From Kiloniellales bacterium (GTDB taxonomy: Bacteria > Pseudomonadota > Alphaproteobacteria > Kiloniellales > JAKSDN01): a DNA stretch of 17,993 nucleotides. The translations under genes and the position numbers were made by a program. Below are positions 1-8,125 of this stretch, one piece after another. The notes below the pieces were generated by a model. The model was not told the origin of the DNA, searched no databases, and saw only the letters and a program-made list of their open reading frames with translations. The stretch is from contig JAKSDN010000605.1 of NCBI GenBank assembly GCA_022360075.1, positions 1 to 17,993 of the forward strand, given 5' to 3'. How positions within the stretch are numbered: position 1 is the stretch's first letter; the number at the start of each line of letters is the position of its first letter.

Positions 1-494
1 ATGAAGAGCTGAATCGCGAGGATGAAGAACGCGAGGAGCACGATGATCCAGGCGATCATCAGCACCGCGATCTGCACGAAGTTCTCGAAGAACGCGATCG
101 GCCCAAGGAGCTCCTTCACCTCTTTCAGAAGCGGATCGGCGGCTACGAAGCCGGTATTGGCGACAAAGCCCGGCCGCATGAGATCGGCTGCCGAAATCGG
201 CGAGCCGGTCGCGCGCAGACCGAGCCCTGCGAAGCTGTCGAAGATGACGTTGGCGAGGAAAGAGAAGTTGTTGAGGATGAAGGCGAAGGCCCCGACATAG
301 AGCACTTTCTTGATCAGCGACGGGATGACGGCCTTGTCGTCCGCCATGGCCCAGAACAGGCCAGCGAGCGTGATGTCGATGCCGATCAAGATCGTGGTCA
401 GGAACGCAACGTCCGGCCCCAGCAATCCGAAACCGGAATCGATGTAGCTGACGAAGGTCGCTGTGAACTGATCGATAACACCGACGTTGTTCAT
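1..494 (-). CDS. trbL: TrbL, P-type conjugal transfer inner-membrane protein (partial, N-terminal 164 aa)
   Basis: The reading frame is open from an ATG at 494 to the left edge, so only the N-terminal part is present. TrbL is a polytopic inner-membrane protein of the mating-pair-formation pore (VirB6-like). The visible protein starts MNNVGVIDQF and contains the YIDSGFGLLGPDVAF region and an ADLMRPGFVA segment. It has several hydrophobic stretches, including one near residues 145-163 (IAWIIVLLAFFILAIQLF). These match the N-terminus of alphaproteobacterial TrbL proteins as I know them. The gene starts 18 bp after the trbJ stop, so no separate trbK entry-exclusion gene fits between them. It would be the last visible gene of the traG-trb operon, with trbF, trbG and trbI expected beyond the window. 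Confidence 0.93.
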   Translation of the reverse strand, partial: MNNVGVIDQFTATFVSYIDSGFGLLGPDVAFLTTILIGIDITLAGLFWAMADDKAVIPSLIKKVLYVGAFAFILNNFSFLANVIFDSFAGLGLRATGSPISAADLMRPGFVANTGFVAADPLLKEVKELLGPIAFFENFVQIAVLMIAWIIVLLAFFILAIQLF

Positions 495-512
495 GGGATG
501 GCTTCCTGAACC

Positions 513-1235
513 CTAGCGGCTGTAACTGCTGCCATCGCCCATGAAGCGCTCGAAGCGCGCGCGGGCCTGTTCCCGTGCGGCGACGGTGCGGGCGCGTTCG
601 AGCGCATCGGCCCGCGCCGAGGCGGCAAGCAAGGTCTGGAGCTGCATGGTCTGCTTGGCAGCGAGCGCCGTGATCTGATTGCCCGCCTGAGCGACCTGGA
701 GGTTGCCGACCGCGCCCTGACTTTCGGAAATAAGCAGGTCGAGCGTCACCGTATCGGCGCGCACCTGATCGACGACTTCGGCCTGGACCTCCAGGCTGTG
801 CTTGAAGCCTTCGCGGGCGAACTGCCAGGCCTCGTGTGCGTCGGCGATGATCCGCGACGTCGAAACCGCGGCGGCGTATTCCTCCGGGAACAGCCGCCGA
901 TATTCGCTGTCGACGACCGAGACCTGATAGGCGATGCCACGGGCGCTGCGAATCAGGGCGTCAACCTGGCCGAGCGAGGACCGGAGATCCGCGGCGACGG
1001 AGGTCGGCAGGTTCGCCAGATTCTGCGCCTGGTTGAGCAGCATCTGCGCCTCGTTGGCGAGCTGCTGGACCTGGTTGTTGATCTGCTGCAGCGTGCGCGC
1101 GGCCGTCAGGATGTTCTCGGCGTGGTTGGCGGGGTCATAGACGACGTCGCCAATGCCGAAGATGGCGTGCGCGTTCTGCACCGGCGCCAGGAACAGCGCG
1201 GCCGCCGCGACCGCGGACAAGAGCTTACGTTTCAT
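513..1235 (-). CDS. trbJ: TrbJ, P-type conjugal transfer protein (VirB5-like)
   Basis: A 240-aa exported protein of the Trb mating apparatus, equivalent to VirB5 (minor pilus or adhesin component). It has a signal peptide (positively charged MKRK, hydrophobic core, AHA cleavage site near residue 24) followed by the family-typical IFGIGDVVYDP start of the mature chain. A long helical, coiled-coil-prone region rich in Q, N and A follows (about residues 35-90), and a helical C-terminus rich in A and R. The ATG at 1235 is chosen because GGAGGA lies about 7 bases upstream and the signal peptide starts there; an in-frame extension to 1349 would only add trbE antisense-like sequence. The start overlaps the end of trbE by 11 bp, which suggests translational coupling. 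Confidence 0.93.
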   Translation of the reverse strand: MKRKLLSAVAAAALFLAPVQNAHAIFGIGDVVYDPANHAENILTAARTLQQINNQVQQLANEAQMLLNQAQNLANLPTSVAADLRSSLGQVDALIRSARGIAYQVSVVDSEYRRLFPEEYAAAVSTSRIIADAHEAWQFAREGFKHSLEVQAEVVDQVRADTVTLDLLISESQGAVGNLQVAQAGNQITALAAKQTMQLQTLLAASARADALERARTVAAREQARARFERFMGDGSSYSR

Positions 1236-3690
1236 GGATTTCCTCCGTGTCGGGATGGTTGGGGAATTCGGGGTTGTGCGCGATGAGGTCGGCAGCCCAG
1301 TCGAGGCCCCTGGCACGCAGCCACGAGTCCGCGAACTCGTCCTCGCCATGGGCGGCGATGAGCTCGTCCATCAACGCGTGGTTTTGCTTGGTCGACGCAG
1401 CGGTAATGGCAAGCGCGACGGGACCGAGGGCGAGCTCGAACAGCCGGTTGCCCTGCCGCGACTGGTAGTAGTAATCGCGCTTCGGGACAGCGCGGGCGAT
1501 GATCTCGATCTGTCGGTCGTTGAGACCGAAGGCCTCGTAGACCGCCTTGGCCTGGGGTTCGATGGCGCGGTCGTTGGGCAGGAAGACGCGGCTCGGGCAG
1601 CTCTCGATGATTGCCGAAGCTATCGAACTGCCCGCGATGTCGGAGAGGCCCTGCGTCGCGAATACCACCGAGACGTTCTGCTTGCGGAGCGTCTTCAGCC
1701 ATTCGCGGATGCGCGCGGCAAACGCGGGGTTATCCAGAAACAGCCAGGCCTCGTCGAGAATGAGCAGCGCCGGATTCCCGTCGAATTGCGCCTCTAGGCG
1801 ATGAAAGAGATAAGTGAGCACGGGCGGCACGGCGCCGGCCGCGTGCATCAGCTCCTCCATCTCGAAGCACTGGACAGCGCCCAGTATCAGGCGGTCGTCG
1901 TCGGCATCGAGCAAACGGCCGTAAGGGCCTTCGAGCGTGTAGGGCTGGAGCGCCTGGCGCAGCTCGCTACTCTGAAGCAGCGTCGCGAGGCCGGTGAGCG
2001 TCCGCTCTGGCGGCGGCGCGGCGGCCAGGTTCGAGAGCGCCGACCAGACGGCGTCCTTCACTTCCGGCGTCACAGCGACGCCTTCATGGGTTAGGAGCCC
2101 CAACAGCCATTCCTGGGCGAAGGACCGCTCGGCCGTGAGATCGATCCGGGCGAGCGGCTGAAACGCGAGCGCGTCCTTCACGCCCTCCTTGGCCACGCCG
2201 AGATCGAAGAAGGCGCCACCCATGCCGAGCACGGCAGCGCGGGCGGAGCCACCCTTGTCGAAGAAGGTGACCTGCGCGCCTTCATAGCGCCGGAACTGAA
2301 GTGCCATCAGTGCCAACAGCACCGACTTGCCGGCGCCCGTCGGTCCCACCACCAGCGTGTGGCCCACGTCGCCGATATGGGTCACGAGCCGGAACGGTGT
2401 CGTCTCGTTGGTCCGCACGGTGATCAGCGGCGGGCCGTCCAAATGTTCGTTGCGCGCCGGGCCGGCCCAGGTCGCCGAGAGCGGCATCATATGGGCCAGG
2501 TTCAGCGTGTTGACCGGCGCTTGACGGACATTGGCGTAAGTGTGTCCGGGCAAGGACGACAGCCAGGCTTCGACGGCGTTCGCACTCTCCTCGATAGTGG
2601 CGAATCCGCGCCCATCGATCGCCCGCTGCGCGGCGCGCAGATTCTCGCGCACCTGCACCTCGTCTTCGTCCCAGACCACGAAGGTCGTGGTGACATAGCC
2701 GAAGGACACCAGATCGGCGCCCAGCTCCTGCAGCGCCGCATCTGCGTCGGCCGTCTTGTTGTCGGCGTCGGTATCGACCAGCACCGACTGCTCGTTGGTC
2801 AGCACCTCCTTGATAATGGCGGAGATCGACTTGCGCTTGGCGAACCATTGCCGCCGGTAGCGGCGCACGACCTTCACGGCCGTCGCCTTGTCCAAGGGTA
2901 GGAAACGCGTGACCCAGCGATATTCGAAGCCGAGATGGTTGAGCGCGTCCAGAAGGCCCGGCGTGGTCGAACCGGGAAAGCCGAGGATGCTCAACACACG
3001 AAGATGCGCGCTGCCCAGCATTGGCGCCAAGCCGCCGGTGATCGAGGTGTCGACCAGAACGGCGTCGAGGTAGGCCGGGACCTCGGGAACGGCGATCGCG
3101 TGCCGCCTGTTCGAGATGCAGTTGTGTAGATAGGTGAGTGTCTCCTGGTCGCTGAGCGGCGCAACCTCCGGCATGAGCTGGCCCAGAAGATCGAGCGCGC
3201 GGTCCGTGCGCTGCACGAAGGCGTCCAGATGGTCGTGGTAGTCGAGACCCCGCTTCTCGGCCGGGCTCTCGATCAGCATCTGCTCCGCCCGGCCGATATT
3301 CTCCGCCGGCGGCAGATAGACGAAGGTCAGGAGATAGCTGCTTTCGAAGAGCGCGCCGGTCTCGGTGAAGGCCGCGCGCCGCTCTTCATCAATCAAACGC
3401 GAGACCGGATCGGGAAACTCCGAGTGCGGATACTCGCGCGCGGTATGCCGCTCCGCCTCGAAGAAGAGCGCCCAGCCGGAGCCGAAGCGGCGCAGCACGT
3501 TGTTGATGCGAGCGCAGGTGGCGACGAGCTCGGCCTCGGTGGCGCTTTCGAGATCGGGCCCGCGAAAACGCGCCGAGCGCTGGAAGCTGCCGTCCTTGTT
3601 GAGGACCACGCCGGGCGCCACCAGACACGCCCATGGCAGATAGTCGGCCAGGAGCGCAGGACGCTTGCGGTATTCCGCCAAATTCAGCAT
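1225..3690 (-). CDS. trbE: TrbE, conjugal transfer ATPase (VirB4 family)
   Basis: An 821-aa VirB4-type ATPase that energises pilus assembly and substrate transfer at the inner membrane. It begins MLNLAEYRKRPALLADYLPW, the usual TrbE start. An N-terminal CagE/VirB4 domain spans roughly residues 30-400. The Walker A motif GPTGAGKS lies near 449-456 and Walker B LLILDEAWLF near 642-651, followed by the FATQ sensor motif (VVFATQGLSDI). Length is normal for the family. The frame extends upstream to 3774, but that part is trbD read in another frame. The ATG at 3690 overlaps the trbD stop by 7 bp, which fits coupled translation. Confidence 0.95.
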   Translation of the reverse strand: MLNLAEYRKRPALLADYLPWACLVAPGVVLNKDGSFQRSARFRGPDLESATEAELVATCARINNVLRRFGSGWALFFEAERHTAREYPHSEFPDPVSRLIDEERRAAFTETGALFESSYLLTFVYLPPAENIGRAEQMLIESPAEKRGLDYHDHLDAFVQRTDRALDLLGQLMPEVAPLSDQETLTYLHNCISNRRHAIAVPEVPAYLDAVLVDTSITGGLAPMLGSAHLRVLSILGFPGSTTPGLLDALNHLGFEYRWVTRFLPLDKATAVKVVRRYRRQWFAKRKSISAIIKEVLTNEQSVLVDTDADNKTADADAALQELGADLVSFGYVTTTFVVWDEDEVQVRENLRAAQRAIDGRGFATIEESANAVEAWLSSLPGHTYANVRQAPVNTLNLAHMMPLSATWAGPARNEHLDGPPLITVRTNETTPFRLVTHIGDVGHTLVVGPTGAGKSVLLALMALQFRRYEGAQVTFFDKGGSARAAVLGMGGAFFDLGVAKEGVKDALAFQPLARIDLTAERSFAQEWLLGLLTHEGVAVTPEVKDAVWSALSNLAAAPPPERTLTGLATLLQSSELRQALQPYTLEGPYGRLLDADDDRLILGAVQCFEMEELMHAAGAVPPVLTYLFHRLEAQFDGNPALLILDEAWLFLDNPAFAARIREWLKTLRKQNVSVVFATQGLSDIAGSSIASAIIESCPSRVFLPNDRAIEPQAKAVYEAFGLNDRQIEIIARAVPKRDYYYQSRQGNRLFELALGPVALAITAASTKQNHALMDELIAAHGEDEFADSWLRARGLDWAADLIAHNPEFPNHPDTEEIHET

Positions 3691-3956
3691 GTGAGGTGGC
3701 CCTTGTGGCGGATGTGGCGGACCAGCACCTCCATGAAGGCCGGGTCTTTGCGGGCGGCGTAGACGGCGGCCCAATGGCCGACGATCCAGACCGCGATGCC
3801 GGCGACCCAGAGCTGGAGGCCCAGGCCCAGCGCCGCCGCCAGCGTGCCGTTCACGATGGCCACGGTGCGCGGCGCGCCGCCCATCAGGATCGGCTCGGTG
3901 AGCGCCCGATGCAGCGGGATTTCGTAGCCCTCGACGTTGGTAGCCGGGCTACTCAT
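3684..3956 (-). CDS. trbD: TrbD, conjugal transfer protein (VirB3-like)
   Basis: A 90-aa small inner-membrane protein of the VirB3 family that works next to TrbE. It carries the family hallmark near the N-terminus (EIPLHRALTEPILMGGAPR, about residues 12-30). Two closely spaced hydrophobic segments (about 31-47 and 48-66) follow, then a basic C-terminus. The ATG at 3956 overlaps the trbC stop in an ATGA arrangement, and its stop overlaps the trbE start, so trbC-trbD-trbE look translationally coupled. Confidence 0.93.
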   Translation of the reverse strand: MSSPATNVEGYEIPLHRALTEPILMGGAPRTVAIVNGTLAAALGLGLQLWVAGIAVWIVGHWAAVYAARKDPAFMEVLVRHIRHKGHLTC

Positions 3957-4303
3957 GCGATGAGCGCTCCGCCACCGAAGGAGAAGAAGGACAAAAAGAA
4001 TGAGGTCGCCGCGAAAGCGATACTCAAACCGAAGACGATCTGAATCAGCCGCCGAAAGCCGCCCGAGGTCTCGCCGAAGGCAAGCGAGAGACCGGTGATG
4101 ACGATGATGATGACGGCGATGATGCGCGCGACCGGTCCCTCGATCGATTCGAGGATCGAGGTCAGCGGCGCCTCCCAGGGCATGCCCGAGCCGGCGGCGT
4201 AGGCCGGATCGGCACCCGCCAGCGCGAGACCGATGGCGAGGCCCGCCAGCGCGGCATGCCGCAACGGCAAGCGGGTCGGAAATTCAGAAGCGAATAGGTT
4301 CAT
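3953..4303 (-). CDS. trbC: TrbC, conjugal pilin precursor (VirB2-like)
   Basis: A 116-aa prepilin of the TrbC/VirB2 family, the major subunit of the conjugative pilus. It has a signal peptide with a probable cleavage site after AYA (about residue 36). Two hydrophobic segments follow (about 61-77 and 88-107), separated by a short polar loop ending in RRL. In the RP4 system the TraF peptidase matures and cyclises TrbC; a traF gene lies in this window at 14131-14625, so the pair is complete. AAGGAG stands 7 bases before the ATG. The gene follows trbB by 15 bp. Confidence 0.93.
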   Translation of the reverse strand: MNLFASEFPTRLPLRHAALAGLAIGLALAGADPAYAAGSGMPWEAPLTSILESIEGPVARIIAVIIIVITGLSLAFGETSGGFRRLIQIVFGLSIAFAATSFFLSFFSFGGGALIA

Positions 4304-4318
4304 GGACGTCTCCTTTGT

Positions 4319-5299
4319 TCAGGCCGGGGGCACGAGTTGGACGGGGGTGAGCGGGGTCAGCCGGTAGTCGCCGTCGGCGGTAAGTCCTTCAAGCGCCGCG
4401 ACGGTCTCGACCCGGCGGCCCGATCCGCGGCCCTTCAGGAACACGACGATGTCGATCGCCTCGGCGATTAGCCGGCGCGGCACGGTGACGACCGCCTCCT
4501 GGATGAGCTGCTCCAACCGATAGAGCCCGGCATGTGCGGAATTGGCGTGCAGCGTGGTGATCCCGCCCGGATGGCCGGTGTTCCAGGCCTTCAGCATGTC
4601 GAGGGCTTCCTGCCCGCGGACCTCGCCGACGATGATCCGGTCGGGCCGGAGCCTGAGCGTCGAGCGCACCAGGTCGGCGAGCGAGGCGACGCCCGGCTTC
4701 GTCCGTAGGCTGACGCAATCTGCGGCGGCGCAATGGAGCTCGCGGGTATCCTCAATCAGGATCACCCTGTCACCGCTCGCAGCGACCTCGGCCAGGAGCG
4801 CGTTCACCAGCGTCGTCTTGCCGGAGCTCGTACCGCCGACGATGACGATGTTCTTGGCCATCACAACCGCCTCGGCGAGCGCCTTCGCCTGGAGCGGGGT
4901 CATGATGTGCGCCTCGACATAGTCGGTGAGCCGGTAGAGCACGTGCGCGGGCTTGCGGATCGCGAAGCACGGCGCCGGCGCCACCGGCGGCAAAAGCCCC
5001 TCGAAGCGCTCGCCGGTCTCCGGCAGCTCGGCCGAGACCACGGGCCGCTCGCGGTGGCACTCCTGGCCGATATGGCTCGCCACCAGCCGGATGATCCGTT
5101 CGGTCTCCGCGGCGCCGAGCTCGGCGCCGGTATCGACCCGCCCGTCGCCATGGCGGTCGATCCAGAGCCGCCCGTCCGGATTGACCATCACCTCGATGAC
5201 TGCCGGATCGGCGAGGGCCGTGGCGATTGCGGGTCCCATGGCGGTGCTCAGCATGGTCCGGTGGCGGTCGATCGTGGCGGGATTGAAGCGGTCAGCCAT
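4319..5299 (-). CDS. trbB: TrbB, conjugal transfer ATPase (VirB11 family)
   Basis: A 326-aa VirB11-type traffic ATPase, a peripheral inner-membrane hexamer in the family. Motifs in order: Walker A GGTSSGKTT (about 155-163), Asp box VILIEDTREL (about 179-188), Walker B RPDRIIVGEVRG (about 218-229) and His box GGITTLHANSAHAG (about 245-258). A start 12 bp further upstream (5311) is also in frame. However, GGAGG lies 5 bases before the ATG at 5299 and inside the longer version, so MADRF is preferred. The start overlaps the stop of the CopG-like gene by 8 bp. Confidence 0.94.
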   Translation of the reverse strand: MADRFNPATIDRHRTMLSTAMGPAIATALADPAVIEVMVNPDGRLWIDRHGDGRVDTGAELGAAETERIIRLVASHIGQECHRERPVVSAELPETGERFEGLLPPVAPAPCFAIRKPAHVLYRLTDYVEAHIMTPLQAKALAEAVVMAKNIVIVGGTSSGKTTLVNALLAEVAASGDRVILIEDTRELHCAAADCVSLRTKPGVASLADLVRSTLRLRPDRIIVGEVRGQEALDMLKAWNTGHPGGITTLHANSAHAGLYRLEQLIQEAVVTVPRRLIAEAIDIVVFLKGRGSGRRVETVAALEGLTADGDYRLTPLTPVQLVPPA

Positions 5300-5798
5300 G
5301 GCCGCCTCCATTCGCCGTGTCCTTTGCGTGAGACGTGGTTTCCTTCACGGCGCGCAGGGCGTCGACCTCTTCCTGGGTGAAGAAATCGCTCTCGTCCGCG
5401 CTGATCTCTTCGAGCACGTCGCGGATCATGCTCCGGCCGCCCGCGAGGCGGCGTCCGACCTGCGCGACGAAATACTCGAAGCGCTCCTTGCCCAGTGCGC
5501 GGGCCGCGTCCTGCTCGGCGCCCGGCAGCGGCGGCGTGATCGTCAGGTAGTAGCGGACGAAAAGCGCGAGGGTCTCGGAGAGAATGGTCTGATCCCTCTC
5601 CAGCCGGTCGAACTGGCGCGAGAGGCGGTCGAGCCGGCGGATGATCGCCGCGTCGCGCTGGTCGTCGCGCTCGGGCGAGAGGAAGGCGGCGAGCGCCGCG
5701 TCGGTGATCGCGGACTTGGAGGCGCCTGGTCGGCGGGCCGCGGCCGCGAGCCGTTGATCTACCTGATCGGAGAGATAGACGCAGAGACGGGGTTTCAC
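5292..5798 (-). CDS. CopG-like ribbon-helix-helix protein of the traG-trb operon
   Basis: A 168-aa protein with an N-terminal ribbon-helix-helix pattern: a short strand (RLCVYLSDQVDQRL, about residues 4-17) followed by two helices containing SKSAITDAALAAFL. A longer helical region rich in charged residues follows. Such proteins usually sit between traG and trbB in alphaproteobacterial ICEs and are annotated CopG family regulators. They may autoregulate the operon or assist DNA processing, but the role is not established here. The start is a GTG at 5798 with GGAGGG just upstream, 13 bp after the traG stop. The stop overlaps the trbB start. Confidence 0.85.
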   Translation of the reverse strand: MKPRLCVYLSDQVDQRLAAAARRPGASKSAITDAALAAFLSPERDDQRDAAIIRRLDRLSRQFDRLERDQTILSETLALFVRYYLTITPPLPGAEQDAARALGKERFEYFVAQVGRRLAGGRSMIRDVLEEISADESDFFTQEEVDALRAVKETTSHAKDTANGGGHG

Positions 5799-5811
5799 GG
5801 GGTTCCCTCCT

Positions 5812-7839
5812 TCAGAAGCTCGGGATCAGGTCGTCGTCGACCTGATCCATGGCGTGGGCGCGCCGGACGGTGGCGGCGTTGCGCGCGAGCTGGTCCATGC
5901 GCCGCGCGTCGGCCGGGTCGAACTCGTCCTCGACCAGGCCCGCATCGGGCGCTCGCTCGGGCTCGGATTTGGCGGGCGTCTCGTCGGGCAGTCCGGGATG
6001 GCGCTTCAGGCCGCCATCGTCGTCGTCGCCGCCAGAGACAAGCTCCGACCAGGGCTTGACCAGATCGGCATGGGGCGTGCGCACCTGTCCCGACCAGTCG
6101 TCGGCGCGGGAGGGCGGACGGTCCGCATAGGGACCGTCCGCTGGCAGGCCGGGCGGGGGGCACACCCGGCCCGTGAAGTTGGCGTCCTCGTAATAACGCA
6201 GCTTCTTGGCCCGGATCGGGGGCTGGCCCGAGACCATGACCAGCTCTTCATCCGGCGGGAGCTGCATGACTTCGCCGGGCGTCAGCAGCGGCCGCGCCGT
6301 CTCCTGCCGGCTGACCATGACGTGCGCCAGCCACGGGGCGAGCCGGTGGCCGGCATAGTTCCGCTGGGCGCGCAGTTCGGTCGCCGTGCCGAGGGAATCA
6401 GAGATGCGCTTGGCGGTGCGCTCGTCGTTCGACGCGAAGACGATCCGCACATGGCAGTTGTCGAGGATGGCGTTGTTCTCGCCATAGGCCTTGGAGATCT
6501 GGTTGAGCGACTGGGCGATCAGGAAAGATCGCACGCCATAGCCGGCCATGAAAGCGAGCGCGCTTTCGAAGAAGTCGAGCCGGCCCAACGCGGGGAACTC
6601 GTCCAGCATCATGAGAAGCTGGTGGCGGTGGCGCTTGCCAGGCTGGCCTTCCAACCTCTCCGTCAGCCGGCGGCCGATCTGGTTCAGCACCAGCCGTACC
6701 AGCGGCTTGGTGCGCGAAATGTCGGAGGGCGGGATAACGAGGTAGAGCGATACTGGACGCTCGGCGTCCATGAGATCGGCGATGCGCCAATCGCAGGCGC
6801 TCGTCGTCTCCGCCACGGTCGGGTCGCGGTAGAGCCCGAGGAAAGACATGGCCGTCGAGAGCACGCCGGAGCGTTCGTTCTCGGACTTATTGAGCAACTC
6901 CCTGGCGGCCTGCGCCACCACAGGGTGGACCTGCGGCGCATCGTCCGTCCCCAGATGATTGGTGCTCATCATGACCCTGAGCGTCCGCTCGAAGGAGCGC
7001 GACGGGTCGGAGAGGAAGGAGGCGACGCGGGCGAGCGTCTTTTCCTTCTCAGCATAAAGCACGTGCAGGATCACGCCGACGAGCAGCGAATGGCCGGTCT
7101 TCTCCCAGTGATTCCGTCTTTCCAGACTGCCTTCCGGATCGACCAGGATATCCGCGATGTTCTGGACGTCGCGGACCTCGAACCGCCCTTTGCGCACCTC
7201 CAGAAGAGGGTTGTACTTGGCGCTCTTGGGATCGGTCGGATTGAACAGAAGACAGTGGGAGAACTTCGCGCGCCAGCCGGACGTGAGCTGCCAGTTCTCG
7301 CCCTTGATGTCGTGAATGACGGCGGAATGCGGCCAGGACAGAAGCGTCGGGATGACGAGACCGACGCCTTTACCGCTTCTGGTCGGCGCGAAGCACATGA
7401 CATGCTCCGGCCCGTCATGGCGAAGATAACGGTCCTTCAGCCTACCGAGGAAGACGCCGGCGGGATCGAAGAGGCCGGACTTGTGGATTTCGCTCTTGGT
7501 CGCCCAGCGCGACGAGCCATAGGTCGTGACCAGCCGAGTCTGCCGCGCCCGCCACAGCGAGCTTGCGATGGCGACGACGACGCCAAGTACGCCGCCGGCC
7601 GCCGCCATCGCGCCCGCTCGGTTGAAGATCGACGGCGCGTAGGGCTCGAAAGCGTACCACCACTCGAATAGCCGCCAGGGGAGGTAGAGCGGATAGCCCG
7701 CGATCTCGAACCAGGCCGGGCCGAGACGGGGCTGGTGGCCGAGCTGACCCGCCGTCCATTGTGTCGCGCTCCAGACGGCGCCGATCACGATCGCGAAGAC
7801 GATCAGGATCTGGCCGATAAGGAGCTTGGTCGGGGTCAT
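5812..7839 (-). CDS. traG: TraG, type IV coupling protein (VirD4 family)
   Basis: A 675-aa coupling ATPase that recruits the relaxase-DNA complex to the Trb pore. Two N-terminal membrane segments (about residues 7-25 and 75-95) flank a periplasmic loop. The nucleotide-binding domain starts with YGSSRWATKSEI, then a Walker A-like APTRSGKGVG (about 151-160), which has Gly where Ser/Thr is common, as is usual in this family. Walker B is LLMMLDEF (about 408-415), followed by the FLIAQSLNQI motif. It ends in a long acidic tail, often the variable part in TraG proteins. It is the first gene of the traG-CopG-trb operon. Its ATG at 7839 has only a weak GGAAAAG upstream. Confidence 0.95.
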   Translation of the reverse strand: MTPTKLLIGQILIVFAIVIGAVWSATQWTAGQLGHQPRLGPAWFEIAGYPLYLPWRLFEWWYAFEPYAPSIFNRAGAMAAAGGVLGVVVAIASSLWRARQTRLVTTYGSSRWATKSEIHKSGLFDPAGVFLGRLKDRYLRHDGPEHVMCFAPTRSGKGVGLVIPTLLSWPHSAVIHDIKGENWQLTSGWRAKFSHCLLFNPTDPKSAKYNPLLEVRKGRFEVRDVQNIADILVDPEGSLERRNHWEKTGHSLLVGVILHVLYAEKEKTLARVASFLSDPSRSFERTLRVMMSTNHLGTDDAPQVHPVVAQAARELLNKSENERSGVLSTAMSFLGLYRDPTVAETTSACDWRIADLMDAERPVSLYLVIPPSDISRTKPLVRLVLNQIGRRLTERLEGQPGKRHRHQLLMMLDEFPALGRLDFFESALAFMAGYGVRSFLIAQSLNQISKAYGENNAILDNCHVRIVFASNDERTAKRISDSLGTATELRAQRNYAGHRLAPWLAHVMVSRQETARPLLTPGEVMQLPPDEELVMVSGQPPIRAKKLRYYEDANFTGRVCPPPGLPADGPYADRPPSRADDWSGQVRTPHADLVKPWSELVSGGDDDDGGLKRHPGLPDETPAKSEPERAPDAGLVEDEFDPADARRMDQLARNAATVRRAHAMDQVDDDLIPSF

Positions 7840-7953
7840 CGATCTTTTCCGCTTTGGGAGCCGAAGTCTCGTGAGAAACGGGCAAAAGATCGCGGCGAAA
7901 TCAGCGTTTAATCAATGCAGAGACTTCCAGCGTCATCCAAGGGCGGACAAATA

Positions 7954-7982
7954 ATCAAATAAAAGCCAGTAACAGCCATCAA
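7954..7982 (-). promoter_or_regulatory. Candidate promoter for the traG-trb operon
   Basis: On the minus strand a TTGATG element (7977-7982) and a TTTGAT element (7954-7959) are separated by 17 bases, a sigma-70-like arrangement about 115 bp upstream of traG. The surrounding 7890-8035 stretch is clearly more AT-rich than its neighbours, as expected for the divergent promoter region between traG and the plus-strand gene at 8126. The match is imperfect and no operator was recognised. Confidence 0.25.
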
Positions 7983-8125
7983 AACCCAAGAACATCAGAC
8001 CTTATTTTTGCATCATCGATCCGCTACCCTATTGGACTGTGTTGGAACGGGCCACGGAGCGGCGTTATCACGCTGAACAATCCGTCCGAAATAGGAGTCT
8101 TGGGGGCTGAAAAAGGAGTTGATCG

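Noticed and set aside
4953..6059. 368-aa plus-strand ORF over trbB, the CopG-like gene and the end of traG
   Set aside because: It runs antisense across three well-supported genes and shows no domain features.
5854..7671. 605-aa plus-strand ORF antisense to traG
   Set aside because: It is the mirror of a GC-rich, codon-biased gene. Its translation is rich in Arg, Gly, Asp and Val with no recognisable motif, while the minus strand encodes complete TraG.
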